Part shown: one piece after another, positions 11,352 to 22,976 of the stretch
Layout: every line of letters begins with the position of its first letter
Numbering within the stretch: position 1 is the stretch's first letter
Assembly: GCF_001653235.2 (NCBI RefSeq)
Contig: NC_035796.1
Location: 1,054,001-1,118,000 of the forward strand
DNA: 64,000 bases
Origin: Pochonia chlamydosporia 170
Lineage: Eukaryota; Ascomycota; Sordariomycetes; Hypocreales; Clavicipitaceae
Reading direction: 5' to 3'
The notes under the pieces: model-generated
Seen by the model: only the letters and a program-made list of their open reading frames with translations
What the model was told of the DNA's origin: nothing
Databases searched by the model: none
Translations under genes and position numbers: made by a program

Positions 11352-13523
11352 CAAGTGCTGTTAAGAGGCGTCGTTTCTTGTTGGGGTACAGGAGATGAAG
11401 ATCAAACCCACGAATCGATGGAAGTAGCGTAAATTCCCATCGGCCAGTCGTTTTACAACCTCTCTAAACACTCGTGTCGTGTCTTGCGAGATTCGCCCAG
11501 TGCGATCGCATACACATTCGATATGGCATGTGGTTATCAATGAGAAAATTTCTAATGGCTTCCAGGCTCTACAGAGTACAGAGCATGAAATCACTGATGT
11601 ACTCCGCAGTTCTGTAAATACAGAACCGGCAGGACTGCAACATCATCTGTTACCCATGACTCAGGCACATATGTCATTGGTCTGGTAACCTGGATAGCTT
11701 CAATTTCCCACCCTTTCGCCCGAACCCAGCGGAACAAGTGGGTTGATCGACCTGAAGATCGTGGAGGTCGGGGTCATAATGGTAGTTCTGGGGTACCCTA
11801 GAAGAAGCAGGGTCAAGCAGCTTTCAAACCATTCTGGTCGATGCTAGTGTCAGCCCAAGCTCTCGGGCGGCTTTGGGACTTTGAGGATAAGTCCAAGATA
11901 CGATTTGATGTCAGTTCCTAAATGTACTGGCAGGAACCCTCGGAACGACGTTCGTTCGGTTGTCATCGTGAGGTACCAGCGCTCGTTGTGCCATCCGACA
12001 AAATAGTCGAGGTTTCTAAGGCAACTCGGCATGTTTCACGAAACAGAGAGGCAGTCGCTGAACACACCAAGAAATGAGACAGCGTGTAGCTCAAACCATT
12101 ACTTTGGTATCCTGGCGTTGGTTCAAGCTAGCCATGACACTGAACACATTGTTAGACAGACATGCGTCATGCTCACATTAAGCGTTGTCGTTCGTGATAA
12201 CAAACGTCCCACCTTGACTCCTGCCTTGACGTTGACCATAGATATCGTCTTTCATCGAATCCACAGACAGCGTGATTACAGAATGTGTCGAGGGCCTTCC
12301 CATGATGCTCGGGGTTCAGAAATTGCAACGCTTGAATGATGCAATAGCATAACATTCCTAAATGGAGGTAGGTGATCGAGAACTGTATCCTTCAGAAGAT
12401 CATGGCTGGATGCACCACGCGTTGGCACGAACACGAGCCATTGGTCCGGCGTGACATGTTACTTATCCAGCATTGTCTGTTCGTCGTCCCCCAATGTCAG
12501 CAATTACACAGGATGTCGGACCCAAAGCTAACACCGGCGTTATCATGGCAGCGTACCTAAGTCGCAGTCCAGTTTGAGCGAAGCTTCAGTACGAAATGAT
12601 GATCAACCAGTCATTGCGACACGTTAAATCTATGAGCACCATGAACGTCTTGGACAATAAAGAGCTGGATAGCCTATTTGGGCATGGCGTCGACGGTATC
12701 TTCAGGTAGAACCAGGGCACCTGGAAGTTCATCCAGGGGGAAAACGCACATACCACTTTTTATTAGTCGACCAGTGATTGAATCGATGCTACAATATCGA
12801 ACCCTAATATCGGAGTTATTGGCGGCGGTCAGTGCGATCCCAGCGCACAATGGCGGTGGAAGGGTAACGGCAATGCCAACAATGAAGTTCTGCTCTGTTG
12901 TCATCTGTATGTTGGCATGCTAAGATGTGATACGACGTTGGGCACCAGCCTACAAACTAGATCCAGGGGCACTGGATATGCCTTGTCGTTTCTATCTTAT
13001 TTGTTCGGGGTTTGTTCCAACCCGTATTACCAAAGGGTTTTGGGATAAATGCCGAGTTTTGTTGGAGCAGTCGGCCGGTAAGAGATGCTCTGTTGGAAAG
13101 GCTCCCAGAGGGAAATGGAGTGAGGGATAAGAATAACACAGAACATCCTTGGGTTCGTTGGCCATGGCCGAAGTGACCAATGCTGACTGGGGGCGGTTGA
13201 CCATGGTGATTAGCTCCAAAAATGGCACAAGACCGTTCCTCCTTTTGGATGTGGCGTCACTCCAAGTTGCAGTTGCTGCAAGGTACCCGAGCCTCTTTGG
13301 GCGGTCGAAGCGGCTACAACATTGACAATATCGGCCGTAGTGCTCCGCACTTCGTACATTGGCTATTCTCTGTAATTAGACCTGGGATGTATACAAAATG
13401 AACGGTGGATGCATCTCATGTCCCTCAAGCGGATGGAAATGAGCCTGTGGACCCTGATCGACTCTGGCGCATCTGCTCCGTACTCTCCGCCGAACCGTGC
13501 GCTCCATTGGAGCTCATGGCCGA

Positions 13524-13533
13524 TACCTAGGTA
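13524..13533. repeat. Palindrome TACCTAGGTA, copy 1
   Basis: Exact 10-bp self-complementary motif in intergenic DNA. Other copies are at 20047, 27919 and 40944. Confidence 0.7.
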
Positions 13534-15474
13534 TGGGAAGGCTGCCAGGCGCTGGATGTCCTCCAAATTGACTGGAATAGCGATGAGGTGGTAGAAGTTG
13601 TCCTCTCTTCTTTGAGGTTGATGCAGCTCACTGGCTGGTATATTGTTGTTGCAAACACGTGCGAGCAGATACGAGATAGCGAACATTAGCAAATATTGAC
13701 AACCTTAATACGAGAAGTGTGGTCAAATATTAGGCGTTAATACCAACGGAAAGGGTAGCTGCCCTGTAATGTTCTTTGGTCATTTGCTGGTTCGGCACTC
13801 GATCGAATGTGGAACGGGATTTGCAGAAGACGGCAGAAGCGACCAGATTGGCTGACACTTTCGTGAGCGTGATTGATTGACTTGGCACCAGGCCACACAC
13901 AAAGTTCCAGGGAGCATTGCAAAAAAGGGCTGAAGGGGGGTTAATTAGTGGCTTCCCATCCCTGAACTGCAATAGTCGTGACTTGAGCCATGCCTCGGAG
14001 CCACCAGGACGATGCCAAGGGCTAGAACTGATCCTCCTTACTTGCCGTAGTGCCTGCCATGCCTGAAGATGTTTCTAAGCTCCAGATGTTAGTTGAGATT
14101 GTTCCTCCCTGGTTTGGTTTCCTTGGTGAAGGGTGTCTTCTGACACTAATTCGTGTTCAATAGAGCTTTATTGCATAGCAACCAATATTTTGACCCATTT
14201 TAAGTCTCCTGACGATGGTGCCATTAGTAGCTCTTCATTCTTGTCATGCATCAGTTGTTACTCCTTTGCGAAGCGACTCGTTTCCCTCGGCACCCACCGG
14301 AGCCTGGCGGGTAGAAGGTCTTATTAGGGGGACAAGTCCACTCACCTGCATCCAGCCGAAACGTCAAGACACCTTGGCTCCGGAGCTTTTCGAACAGACG
14401 GCGAAGTTGTTCTCGCCTGGTTTTCTGTTTTCCAGCTTTTTTTCTGCGGGCCTTTTCTTTGAGAGTTGTTGACTAGGGTCCAGGCTCGAGGCAGGTGCCT
14501 TATTGTAAGCCGAGCCGCACCTTCCCACAATACGAGCTTTGTCAAAGTCCAACATCACAAAACATTGAACCGTCTCCACCATCGTCAACACTTTGGCCTT
14601 GCCCCGACCTGATCCGCCCTGGACATCGTTCCTTTTTTGGCGCTTGCGGCCGTCAATGCTACGAACGGCGACCAGAACAATTATCAACGAGATTAAGCGA
14701 CCGCCGCCAGATCAGGGGACACAGAACAGGGCAAGGGGTCAGACCAGGGTCCACTTGTTTGAGCACATACCCTTGGCAACGACCATACCACTCTCCGCAT
14801 TCGAGACATAATGTGCATCATCTCCTGGTGCTGGTGACTGCTTCTCAAACTTCGTCCACATTGCTTCGTCTTTGTCGACTCATGGTATTCTTTTTCTTTT
14901 TTGCATTGTTTCCCCAGGCTGGTTGTTTCATGCATCACGACTCTTCTATTGGAATCAAAAAGTTCGCCTTAATTGGTTCTGAATAATAAAAACTTGGAGC
15001 ACCTTGGCATTTGAGAATACAAGAGACTGGAAACGGCAACGAAAGGTATTTGCCCACAGGAAGTTCCGAGCAAACATTAACAGGCATCTCCACCTTTTCC
15101 TGTTACAACTTGCGGTAACAGCATCAGCCTCGTTGTTTCGACTTCGCCTTTCCGTGAGCCACTTGTCAAGCTGGATCTGATCGACGTCGTTTCGGAACAC
15201 AACCTAGACGGAACTTAATGGTGCAAGACGTCACAACCGGCCACATACCGAATCAGTTCCATTCTCTCTTTGACTTTTCAAACTCGCGTCTCCTACGCAT
15301 TTATCAGTTTCGGCCTGGACAACATCTGTCTGGCCACTTTCCCACCGCGAGGTGCCAACAATTACTGATCTCTCGAGTTGTCAAATGAAGCTTTCGTTGT
15401 TTGAATACCCTACCAAGAATTGCGAGTGAAAGCAAACAGCACGACAAGATTGGGTTACAAAACCATCAGCCACC

Positions 15475-17560
15475 ATGGCACTACCAAGGGAGTCGACATT
15501 TTTGCCGACAATTAAATGTTCCTTATGTGGAAATCCGGTGGAAATTTCCAAAATGGGGGATCACCTTTGCCCTGGTCCAACAGCAGAGTGTATGGAGCAC
15601 CAACTTCGCGTCATGTAATCGTTAACTAATGTCGTCAGTGTCACCACCTCCGGAAGCAGATGAAGAATTTGAGAGTCGGTTTGATAACAAGCCGACACAC
15701 CGCAAATATGGTCACACACCACCTCCAGTCGATACAGGTGTCATGGGTTGGTCACATTGCTCTTCGCTCTTGGTTCTGACTTCTAACGTGCAATTAGGGC
15801 AAGCGTACATGCACAGAGGCCAATTGACTCCTGTGAGCCAGCCGAGTGACTCACGGAACACATCTCCAAAGTACATTGACAGGCGCGCAAGTCCTCGCAG
15901 AACGGATGACCCTTTCAGCGCTCGGCAGGACATGACCGATGGTTGGCAGACACCGCTGTCAGCTACTCAACCGGGGCGACCCGGGGGTTATGGCGGATTT
16001 GATGAACCAAATAAAGAAATATCTGACAGACCATTAGGGGGAGGGGTTTTAGAACGAGTGAATACTGCAGTTCCGGGTCCATTCGACCCGCTGAGACGGC
16101 CATCAACCGCTAAGAATTCATATCCTCAACGAAAAGACTCTCTCGAAAAATGGATTCCTCCCCCAGACGAGCCTGTACTGCCCAAACCGCCTCGAAAGAA
16201 TGGATATGAAGGGTTTGGAGCGCCAAAGACCAGTTTAAATGCTCCGGCAGCTCTCGGTCGGTCTGAAACCTTTCCTAAGCCGTCGCCAACAACCGACCAT
16301 TTTCAGGCACAGTGGTCTCCGCCAGTCCCAGGATCTCGCCCAGAGCGCTCACGAACTGCGGCTGGTTACGGTCATGATCGTAAGAAATCATTGGGTCCAG
16401 ATGTATCACGAAGACCTCCGCCTCGGACTAGCTTGGTCCCCGAACACAAACTTAGGAACTCAGGCTCCGTTGACCTGGCCGCAGAGTTTGGAATTGGAAA
16501 CCCATACCACACACCAACTGAGTCTACTGTATCTGGATATTCAGACTTTAGCGTGGAGAGTGGAACTACAGCACCTACCAGTCCTGGTTATTCACCAACC
16601 TATCAAGAGGACCGAAGCAGGGGAAGCGATGAAACGAACTGGATGGAAAAAACCTCGAAGTCCAAAGGCTTGCGTATCGATCCGTCGGCTGCCGCTACCC
16701 AACGATTTGCTCCGCAAATGGTCGAAACGCCTCGCGGTATTTCCCCGAGAGACGAGCAATTTGATGTTGCATTTTCAGGTAGCCAGCGTGGACCGCCTTC
16801 CAGAGGAGCGTATGGCTCCCCTCCGCGTCAGAATGGTGGTTACATGCGAGCAGATCCCAGAAGCGACTTTGGGCGGATGGGGTCAGCGTCCCCTAGCCGA
16901 CAAAATCCTCGAGAGCGCCAGGGATCGCGTGATCCAATGTCCGTGCCTTCACGAGGAGACTGTAAAGCCTGTGGAATAGCTATCAGAGGAAAGAGTATTT
17001 CTTCAGCGGACGGCAGACTGACCGGCAAGTACCACAAGGCTTGCTTTGTTTGCACTACTTGCTCTGAGCCTTTCTCGTCTTCCGTCTTCTATGTGCTTGA
17101 TGACAAACCCTACTGTAACCAGCATTATCACAAGCTAAATGGCAGTCTCTGTGGTAGCTGTGGACGTGGCATCGAGGGACAATATGCCGAGGACGAAATG
17201 AGAGTCAAATATCACGTCGGCTGCTTCCGATGCTTGGACTGTGGCGTGTCTCTGTCAGACGGTTACTTCGAAGTTGACGGATACTCGTACTGTGAGCGAG
17301 ATGCCTGGAAGCGCGTTCAACCTCCGCCACCTCCACCGCAGCCAGAGCCAGAAACATATCGAACTGGACCACCCCGTGGTGCTTTCGGTGCTCGAAACCC
17401 CCAAGGTCTTCCTGCTCGCCCAACACCTCGTTTCGGACAAGGTGGACGACCCCATCCGCCGCCACCGAACGGTGTTCCCAACGGGGGACGCCTCGGCGTC
17501 GGTGTAGACCAAAGGCTCAGAATGAACAAGCGCATGACACGCTTGGGAAACATGAATTAG
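15475..17560 (+). CDS. LIM-domain protein, paxillin-like
   Basis: Three exons: 15475-15589, 15639 to about 15737, and 15798-17560 (introns of 49 and about 60 bp), about 658 aa. The start lies in a strong CCACCATGG context and opens MALPRESTFLPTIKC, which fits the fungal family. The short first exon encodes a Cys/His segment, CSLCGNPVEISKMGDHLC. A long Pro/Ser-rich disordered middle follows. Two tandem LIM zinc-binding domains start near residue 460 (CKACGI...) and 520 (CGSCGR...), with the expected CxxC, HxxC, CxxC and CxxH pattern. The tail is Pro/Gly-rich and basic. LIM proteins of this layout are adaptors at actin and polarity sites; that role is family knowledge. The second intron has two in-frame donor options (15738 or 15747), both ending at 15797, so three residues are uncertain. 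Confidence 0.9.
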
Positions 17561-19702
17561 TTTCGTCCAGCGGGTATATCTCTACTCGCAGTTGAATCGT
17601 CATGGAATCTATGACTTGATGACTTGGTCACTGCATATCGACTCTTACTAATATTATACTTCATTCTCTTCTTCTTCATGATAAGAGGGCGTTGGTGGTT
17701 CCAGGGTCATGACCGTACCTTCCCCTCCTTCATCTTAACATTGTAATGTTGTTTTGGACCTGTGTTCAGAGTACTCGGATATGTCACCGTTTTATACCCT
17801 TTCTGGCAGGGATATGGATATTGCGTTTGGATCTGTGTTGGCAAAGTTGATTTTGCATTTGAAAGTGTTTGGAAAATACTGGGAGGGAGAACAAGGTATT
17901 CTTGGACCAAACTCATTGGTTGGGTTTGACCGGCGTTGGGTACGGCTGGATTTGGGTTGATATCCGGGCAGTTTTGGAATTGGGATTGAGGTTAAGGTCT
18001 GGAGAAGACTGGCATTGCAGCTGCAAGCAAATGATACCACTTGTGTTTTATCGTCTTACGTAGTTGGACACCGTTCACATGCGAACAATGACTGTTAATC
18101 AGCTACCTTTCAAACCTGTTTCCGTTGACATGTATGTTGTAAGACAGAATGGAGCTCATATTCAAGACACCAGAGTTGTCACCACCATGTCTTCTGTGAA
18201 GATTCGAACCCTTTCAAACTCCCCAAAATTGCCACCAAAGTGGCTGGCTTTGTGCATTGGTGCAAAAGGCCACGCAAACGAAACAAGTTTGCATGCCAAG
18301 TGCATGTTAGCGTTTGCCAAGGGCTTTGCATTCACCATTGTGCCAAGTTCTTGTCGCAAATGGACAATTTAGCCGGAATACAAAGAGTGTTATATCCGGA
18401 GCCTCCGGATCGGTTGCAGATTCATTGGGTGCCACGCCTCCAGACGTGGGTGTAGAGGGAATCTAATGTGATGGACAATGCTGAAGAAGTGTTCCGGCAT
18501 CAAATTTACCACAAAGGAGTCGAGGTTTTTGGACATGGGTGTTTGACATGCTGCCGAGTCTTGGCTAAGGATCGTGACTTTCGCACTGTAGGCACGCGAC
18601 AACAATTCATATCAAGTACGAAGCGTCTGAAAGGGCATATCTCCCAATGAATTAGACATGCAAAAATATGTTCGCCTCATGTTATAAGTTCCGAGTTCCG
18701 CTGGATAAAATTGCTGCTCTCACGCACAGTAACCCTTCCATCGCGGTTACAAGAGTTCGTAATCCCTCATGGCCAATTGCTGTTAACTGTGTGAACAAAG
18801 AGACCTGAAGTCCTCCTAAAAGACACACCCAATTGAAAGGAGTTGAGAACATCAACCCCCAACGCGCCAATCTCATAAAATTTGAACAAGGGCCTTCTGG
18901 CGAACAAGATTCGATAAAAACAGAGTTCGGACAAGGCCAGCATAAAGTCAGATGATGATTGGTGGCGACATGATGAGTAGTCGCCCCTTTCGGGGATATC
19001 ATTGCGCCAAATGGGGACGGGTGAGGATCCATGGTTTCTGCCAATATTTAAGGCTAGCAAGCTAGACAGTGGCGTTTTAGTGACAGGCATTCCGAAGAGC
19101 AGGTTGTTGCCAAGAACATCCATGTATCGTGGCGTTGGAAGCTTCTGCTCACAACCTCAACAGCTTCCGCCGATTCGGCCCCGTGGAACTGTAATCAGCA
19201 TCACTCTCTCCATGACAAAGACGCAAAGTACTGTAAAGCATGGCACGCACCCAACCCGCTCTTTCAACAATTTACGGACTCGGTCCAGCACGTCGATTTT
19301 GCTTGGTTTTTGAAAACCTGAGGCTTGTTTCCTGGCTTCGATCTAAGATGCAGCAATGTATCCTTTGGAACCATCACCGAGCACGTGGGGTCGGTTCTCC
19401 GTTTGTGTGGGCCATTGGAACCTGCTTCCACGCATGCATTTCCAGAGCCACAGAGCCACCAGACAGTTTAAATCGCTGGGGTGTACTCGGCATAATAACT
19501 GATGAGTTCATTGTCTCCTGATGTGGTGCTGCTGGCTTTTGGGCGTGCAAACCAAGCCGTCCTGTGTATTGCAAGCAGCAAAGCGCACAAGACTGTCTCA
19601 TGCCACATCTCGGAACATGTGAGCAAACAACACGTCCTTCCTTTTGCAGCGGTAGCGATCAACACTGGGGATCTGCTATCAGAGGGAAGAAAGGGCTTTA
19701 TG

Positions 19703-19711
19703 TACGGAGTA
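19703..19711 (+). repeat. Dispersed motif TACGGAGTA, copy 3
   Basis: Exact 9-mer in intergenic DNA. Confidence 0.6.
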
Positions 19712-20046
19712 GACGAGGGAAGTTGTGGTCGTGTCGCATCACCAAATGGCTCCTTTTCAGCCCCGTCGAGTCCGCTGAGCTCTCCAGGGACACGAATGCC
19801 CTGTGTATGTTTGATCAGCGCCGGCTTTTGAGCAGTGATAGGCAGGAACCCACCATTATGGAGCATACGGACCGCACAGCCCAATGTTGATCTTATCTAT
19901 TCCGTGCGAAATGCGACATTACCACCAAATCACAGACGCGTTACAGATTGACCAGGGCCCACGAGGGGGCCGTTTGTTTGCACTGTGCATTCCCGCTGAT
20001 CAGGAGTTCCTGTGAAAGAGGAAGTGCAGAGCGCACATCGGTCGCA

Positions 20047-20056
20047 TACCTAGGTA
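20047..20056. repeat. Palindrome TACCTAGGTA, copy 2
   Basis: Exact 10-bp palindrome in intergenic DNA. Confidence 0.7.
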
Positions 20057-22976
20057 GTTGGGTTAGGCAGTCAGAGCGAACAGCTACAGTAAACGACGCT
20101 GTGCACGAAAGGAGACTGGGTTGTTTACATTCTTAATTCGACGTGTGATGTTGTTCTTTTGCATTTTTAGTGGCATGCACTTCTGTCAAGCTTCGACTTG
20201 GAAGGCACGGTATGTTTCTCTTGCCGTAACTAAGAAGCTGTGGAGATCGGAGAGTGTCACACATTGCTCATGATAGGAAGGAGCACATCGAAAACAACAC
20301 CATCATGGCAACAAGGGCCAGGCGGTGTGCGCAAAACTCGGTCAACAAGGTGATAATGTCTGGTACGGAGCACTGAAGTGTTGTGCAGTGTAGTAATCCG
20401 TAGCTAGGTTCTCAAAGCCATGGCGGCTAAGAACAGACCAGCCAAATTACACCATCTCCTTCAATGTTACTGTCATGTCAGTGCCGTTGGGTGGTCACAG
20501 ACTCGCCGATGCGGCAAGACTTTTTGGATGGACATGCCAAGCTTCAAGGATATGTGCGCAGAAGGTGAGAGACCCTGTCGGTTGCGGATGAGAAGAAAAG
20601 GCGAATTTAGACCCACTTTGACTTAAAGCCACCAGGACACAAGTCCAGATGCACCCAGGCGTCTCAGCACGTCATCATCCTGCGAGTTTGTTTTTCCCGC
20701 TCAGTTGAATATCTTTGCGTGGTGTCTAGTTCAATGCTAGGGCAATGGGTCCTGCCGCAAGGCGCTTTGTGCTTCGGGGGCAATGCGAAATACTTTTATC
20801 GTCGGCATGACCTGAATTACCTCTACACCGTTGAAAAGGTCTAGTTTCTCAGAGTGAAACATGAGTGTTTGAGTACTTGGTTACTTGAATCCTTGGAGGA
20901 TGTTGACAAACCCTGCCATGGACCACACCGGCATGCTGGTGATAAAGATTTTTTTTGCCCGGACTTTTCTGCACAGGAGTCACTGTTATCAAGAGATTAG
21001 GTGACCACTGGATCAGACTGCATCCCAGTCGTCGACTGTTAAATTACCTGTCCACAACATCAGCGTCCAAAACATCGCTTTTATTACTATCCCTGAGAGA
21101 AAGGCCCGCTCCTGGCGCCACAACGATCCCCGTGGCTACAATCCATCTTATAGTGGCGGCGGGAACCATTGTATGAAGCTCAATGCATTCAGAGGGAAAT
21201 GGGGTAGGAATGCCAAATGGAGATGAAGTCTCACAAATGACGCACTCTATCGGCACATATGCCTCCAATATTGGCGACTCGCGGACGACACATCAAAGCA
21301 CAAAGGCACGGAGCTTGAGTTGGTCTGAACTTAAATCCAGCTCTTGGCTCCATATCAATAATGACTGCGGAGTAGTCCACGTCCACATATGCCAACCCAC
21401 ATAGACATTTGCCTTGGAGCTGAGGTTGGCGGGCCTTCGCCACAGGGTATTATTCTCAAGTCTCCTGATTTAAGTGGATAGCAAAAGCAAGATGTAGGAG
21501 AAGAAGTCAAGTCTCGTCTTTTGGATCGTCTTCCATGCTACTTGCAACAGCTGCTTCAAGCGGCGTGCATTCATCAATGCTGCAGAGATTGAACAGACAT
21601 GGGGCAGAGTCAGGGGCACGTTTGGGCCACAGGATTGACACTGTGCGACGTAACCACCAAACCTCAAAGAGGCACTGGGACCACTCTCCATGTCCAGTCT
21701 GGGTACGTCTGGCACTGGGTATTTCAGTCTTGGACAACTCAAGTGCTGGAGTCAATCCCCTGAGGTCACAGTCGTCTGCCCAGCCAGTGCAACCTCTGAT
21801 TGAACCATTGGTGACAGTAAGTGGCTGAGTTTGCCTACTCTAGCGGGCACCACTTGCCCCCAGCACTGCTCCATTTCGGTGCATTGTTGGATGAGAGGCT
21901 GCTTCTAAGAGATTTTAGTGCTCAGCCTGACAGGCAAGCTAGTAGTTTTGGGGGGATGGATGGTCGTGTTGATGATGAGGGCCAAGATGGCTCCCAACTT
22001 AGAACTTAGAATGTGGCCAAGAAGTGCCTGTGGTGTGATGTCGCTCGTACATGTCAATAGTACTTTCGTCAGACCCCCTAGTGCCCGCTTCTCACGCCCA
22101 CATGCTGGCCTCCACCGAGTGGACTCAAGTACAGGTACATGTCAATTCTGGTTTTTTTCTGACAGGCCACTCACTCGCACAGCACTTCCACTAGAGCAGT
22201 CTGCACACCCCCTTCCGGCTGGTTGGTGGCACCTGGCGCACCATCGCTGAATCCGTCCAGTCGTCGTCGTCTTGGCCTTTTGCTTCCACTTGACAGTCTT
22301 GTTCTTCGATTTGCACCAGACTTCTTCCATCCCACCAGCTCTCCTGCCTCTGGCACTTTCCATTCTTTTACATTCGTTATCTCGCTGTGCTCTTGTCTCG
22401 ACTCGCGCTTCTGCGCTGCTGGGTCTGATCAACTTCTCAAGCATCAGAATTTGATGCACGCACCAAAGAGTCGGGGCTACGACGTGCTATTTGAAACGCT
22501 CTCGGCTGGACCACACGCCACCTGTGAGGTGGTGAAGTCTGAACACACTCAGGCGCTCGGTTTCACAAAGCTTCACAAAGCAAAGGTCTTTCGCAACAAC
22601 CGCAAGTGACTGACTTGGGATTACGACCAGCGGGCTGTCGAATATCCCCTTTGCAAACCTATACTTTCCGACCCGCCATCCACCGCCGGCTTACCTTTGC
22701 CCAATCCTTCGAGTCTACGAGCCTTTCGAGCTGCCGATACGAGCTTTAATGCGACTTGTGACGTACAAAGGCGGCCTCTAACTTTGGAATCCCCCCTTTG
22801 CCACTTGTCCATGCTGGCCTCAGAAGTTAGACCGATTTGTGACGAGGCTGGATTCTAGACTGCTTGTCATCTCATTCTCAAGTCCGCCGCGGGCCACTCG
22901 CTCTAATTGAACCGAACTACTCGACTTCCCGGTCACTCCTTTAGCACCTGTTGCTAACGTCCTCTTTCGAGAGGCA

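Larger units (their letters stand above)
8472..15474. other. 7-kb gene-poor region
   Basis: No gene can be supported. All ORFs are short, overlap ORFs on the opposite strand, and lack recognisable domains or consistent splice structure. The first several hundred bases are the INO1 promoter and leader; the last few hundred are the leader of the LIM gene. Within it are an 11-bp tandem repeat (9321-9364), a 23-base A tract (11329-11351), one TACCTAGGTA palindrome (13524) and one TACGGAGTA (11078). Base composition is near 50% GC, without the strongly AT-rich look of RIP-mutated transposon relics. Confidence 0.5.
17561..22976. other. 5.4-kb gene-poor region
   Basis: No supportable gene. Small ORFs such as those at 19502-19831 overlap antisense ORFs and show no domain. 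Bases 22250-22450 are pyrimidine-rich and probably belong to the promoter or leader of the DUF3405 gene. One TACGGAGTA (19703) and one TACCTAGGTA (20047) lie here. Confidence 0.5.

Noticed and set aside
12674..12904. 76-codon minus-strand ORF with hydrophobic segment
   Set aside because: A same-sized ORF overlaps it on the plus strand, and nothing else supports either. It could be a small protein but cannot be claimed.
13363..13692. 109-codon minus-strand ORF with some protein-like stretches
   Set aside because: It contains the TACCTAGGTA motif found elsewhere only in non-coding DNA, has no recognisable domain, and no flanking exons could be added.
14495..14986. 163-codon plus-strand ORF in the desert before the LIM gene
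   Set aside because: Irregular composition (Ser/Pro/Arg/His and a run of Phe), no domain, and overlapping ORFs on the other strand.
18185..18265. GGTTCGAATC-like B box on the minus strand, suggesting a tRNA gene
   Set aside because: No matching A box at the right distance, and no cloverleaf or acceptor stem could be drawn.
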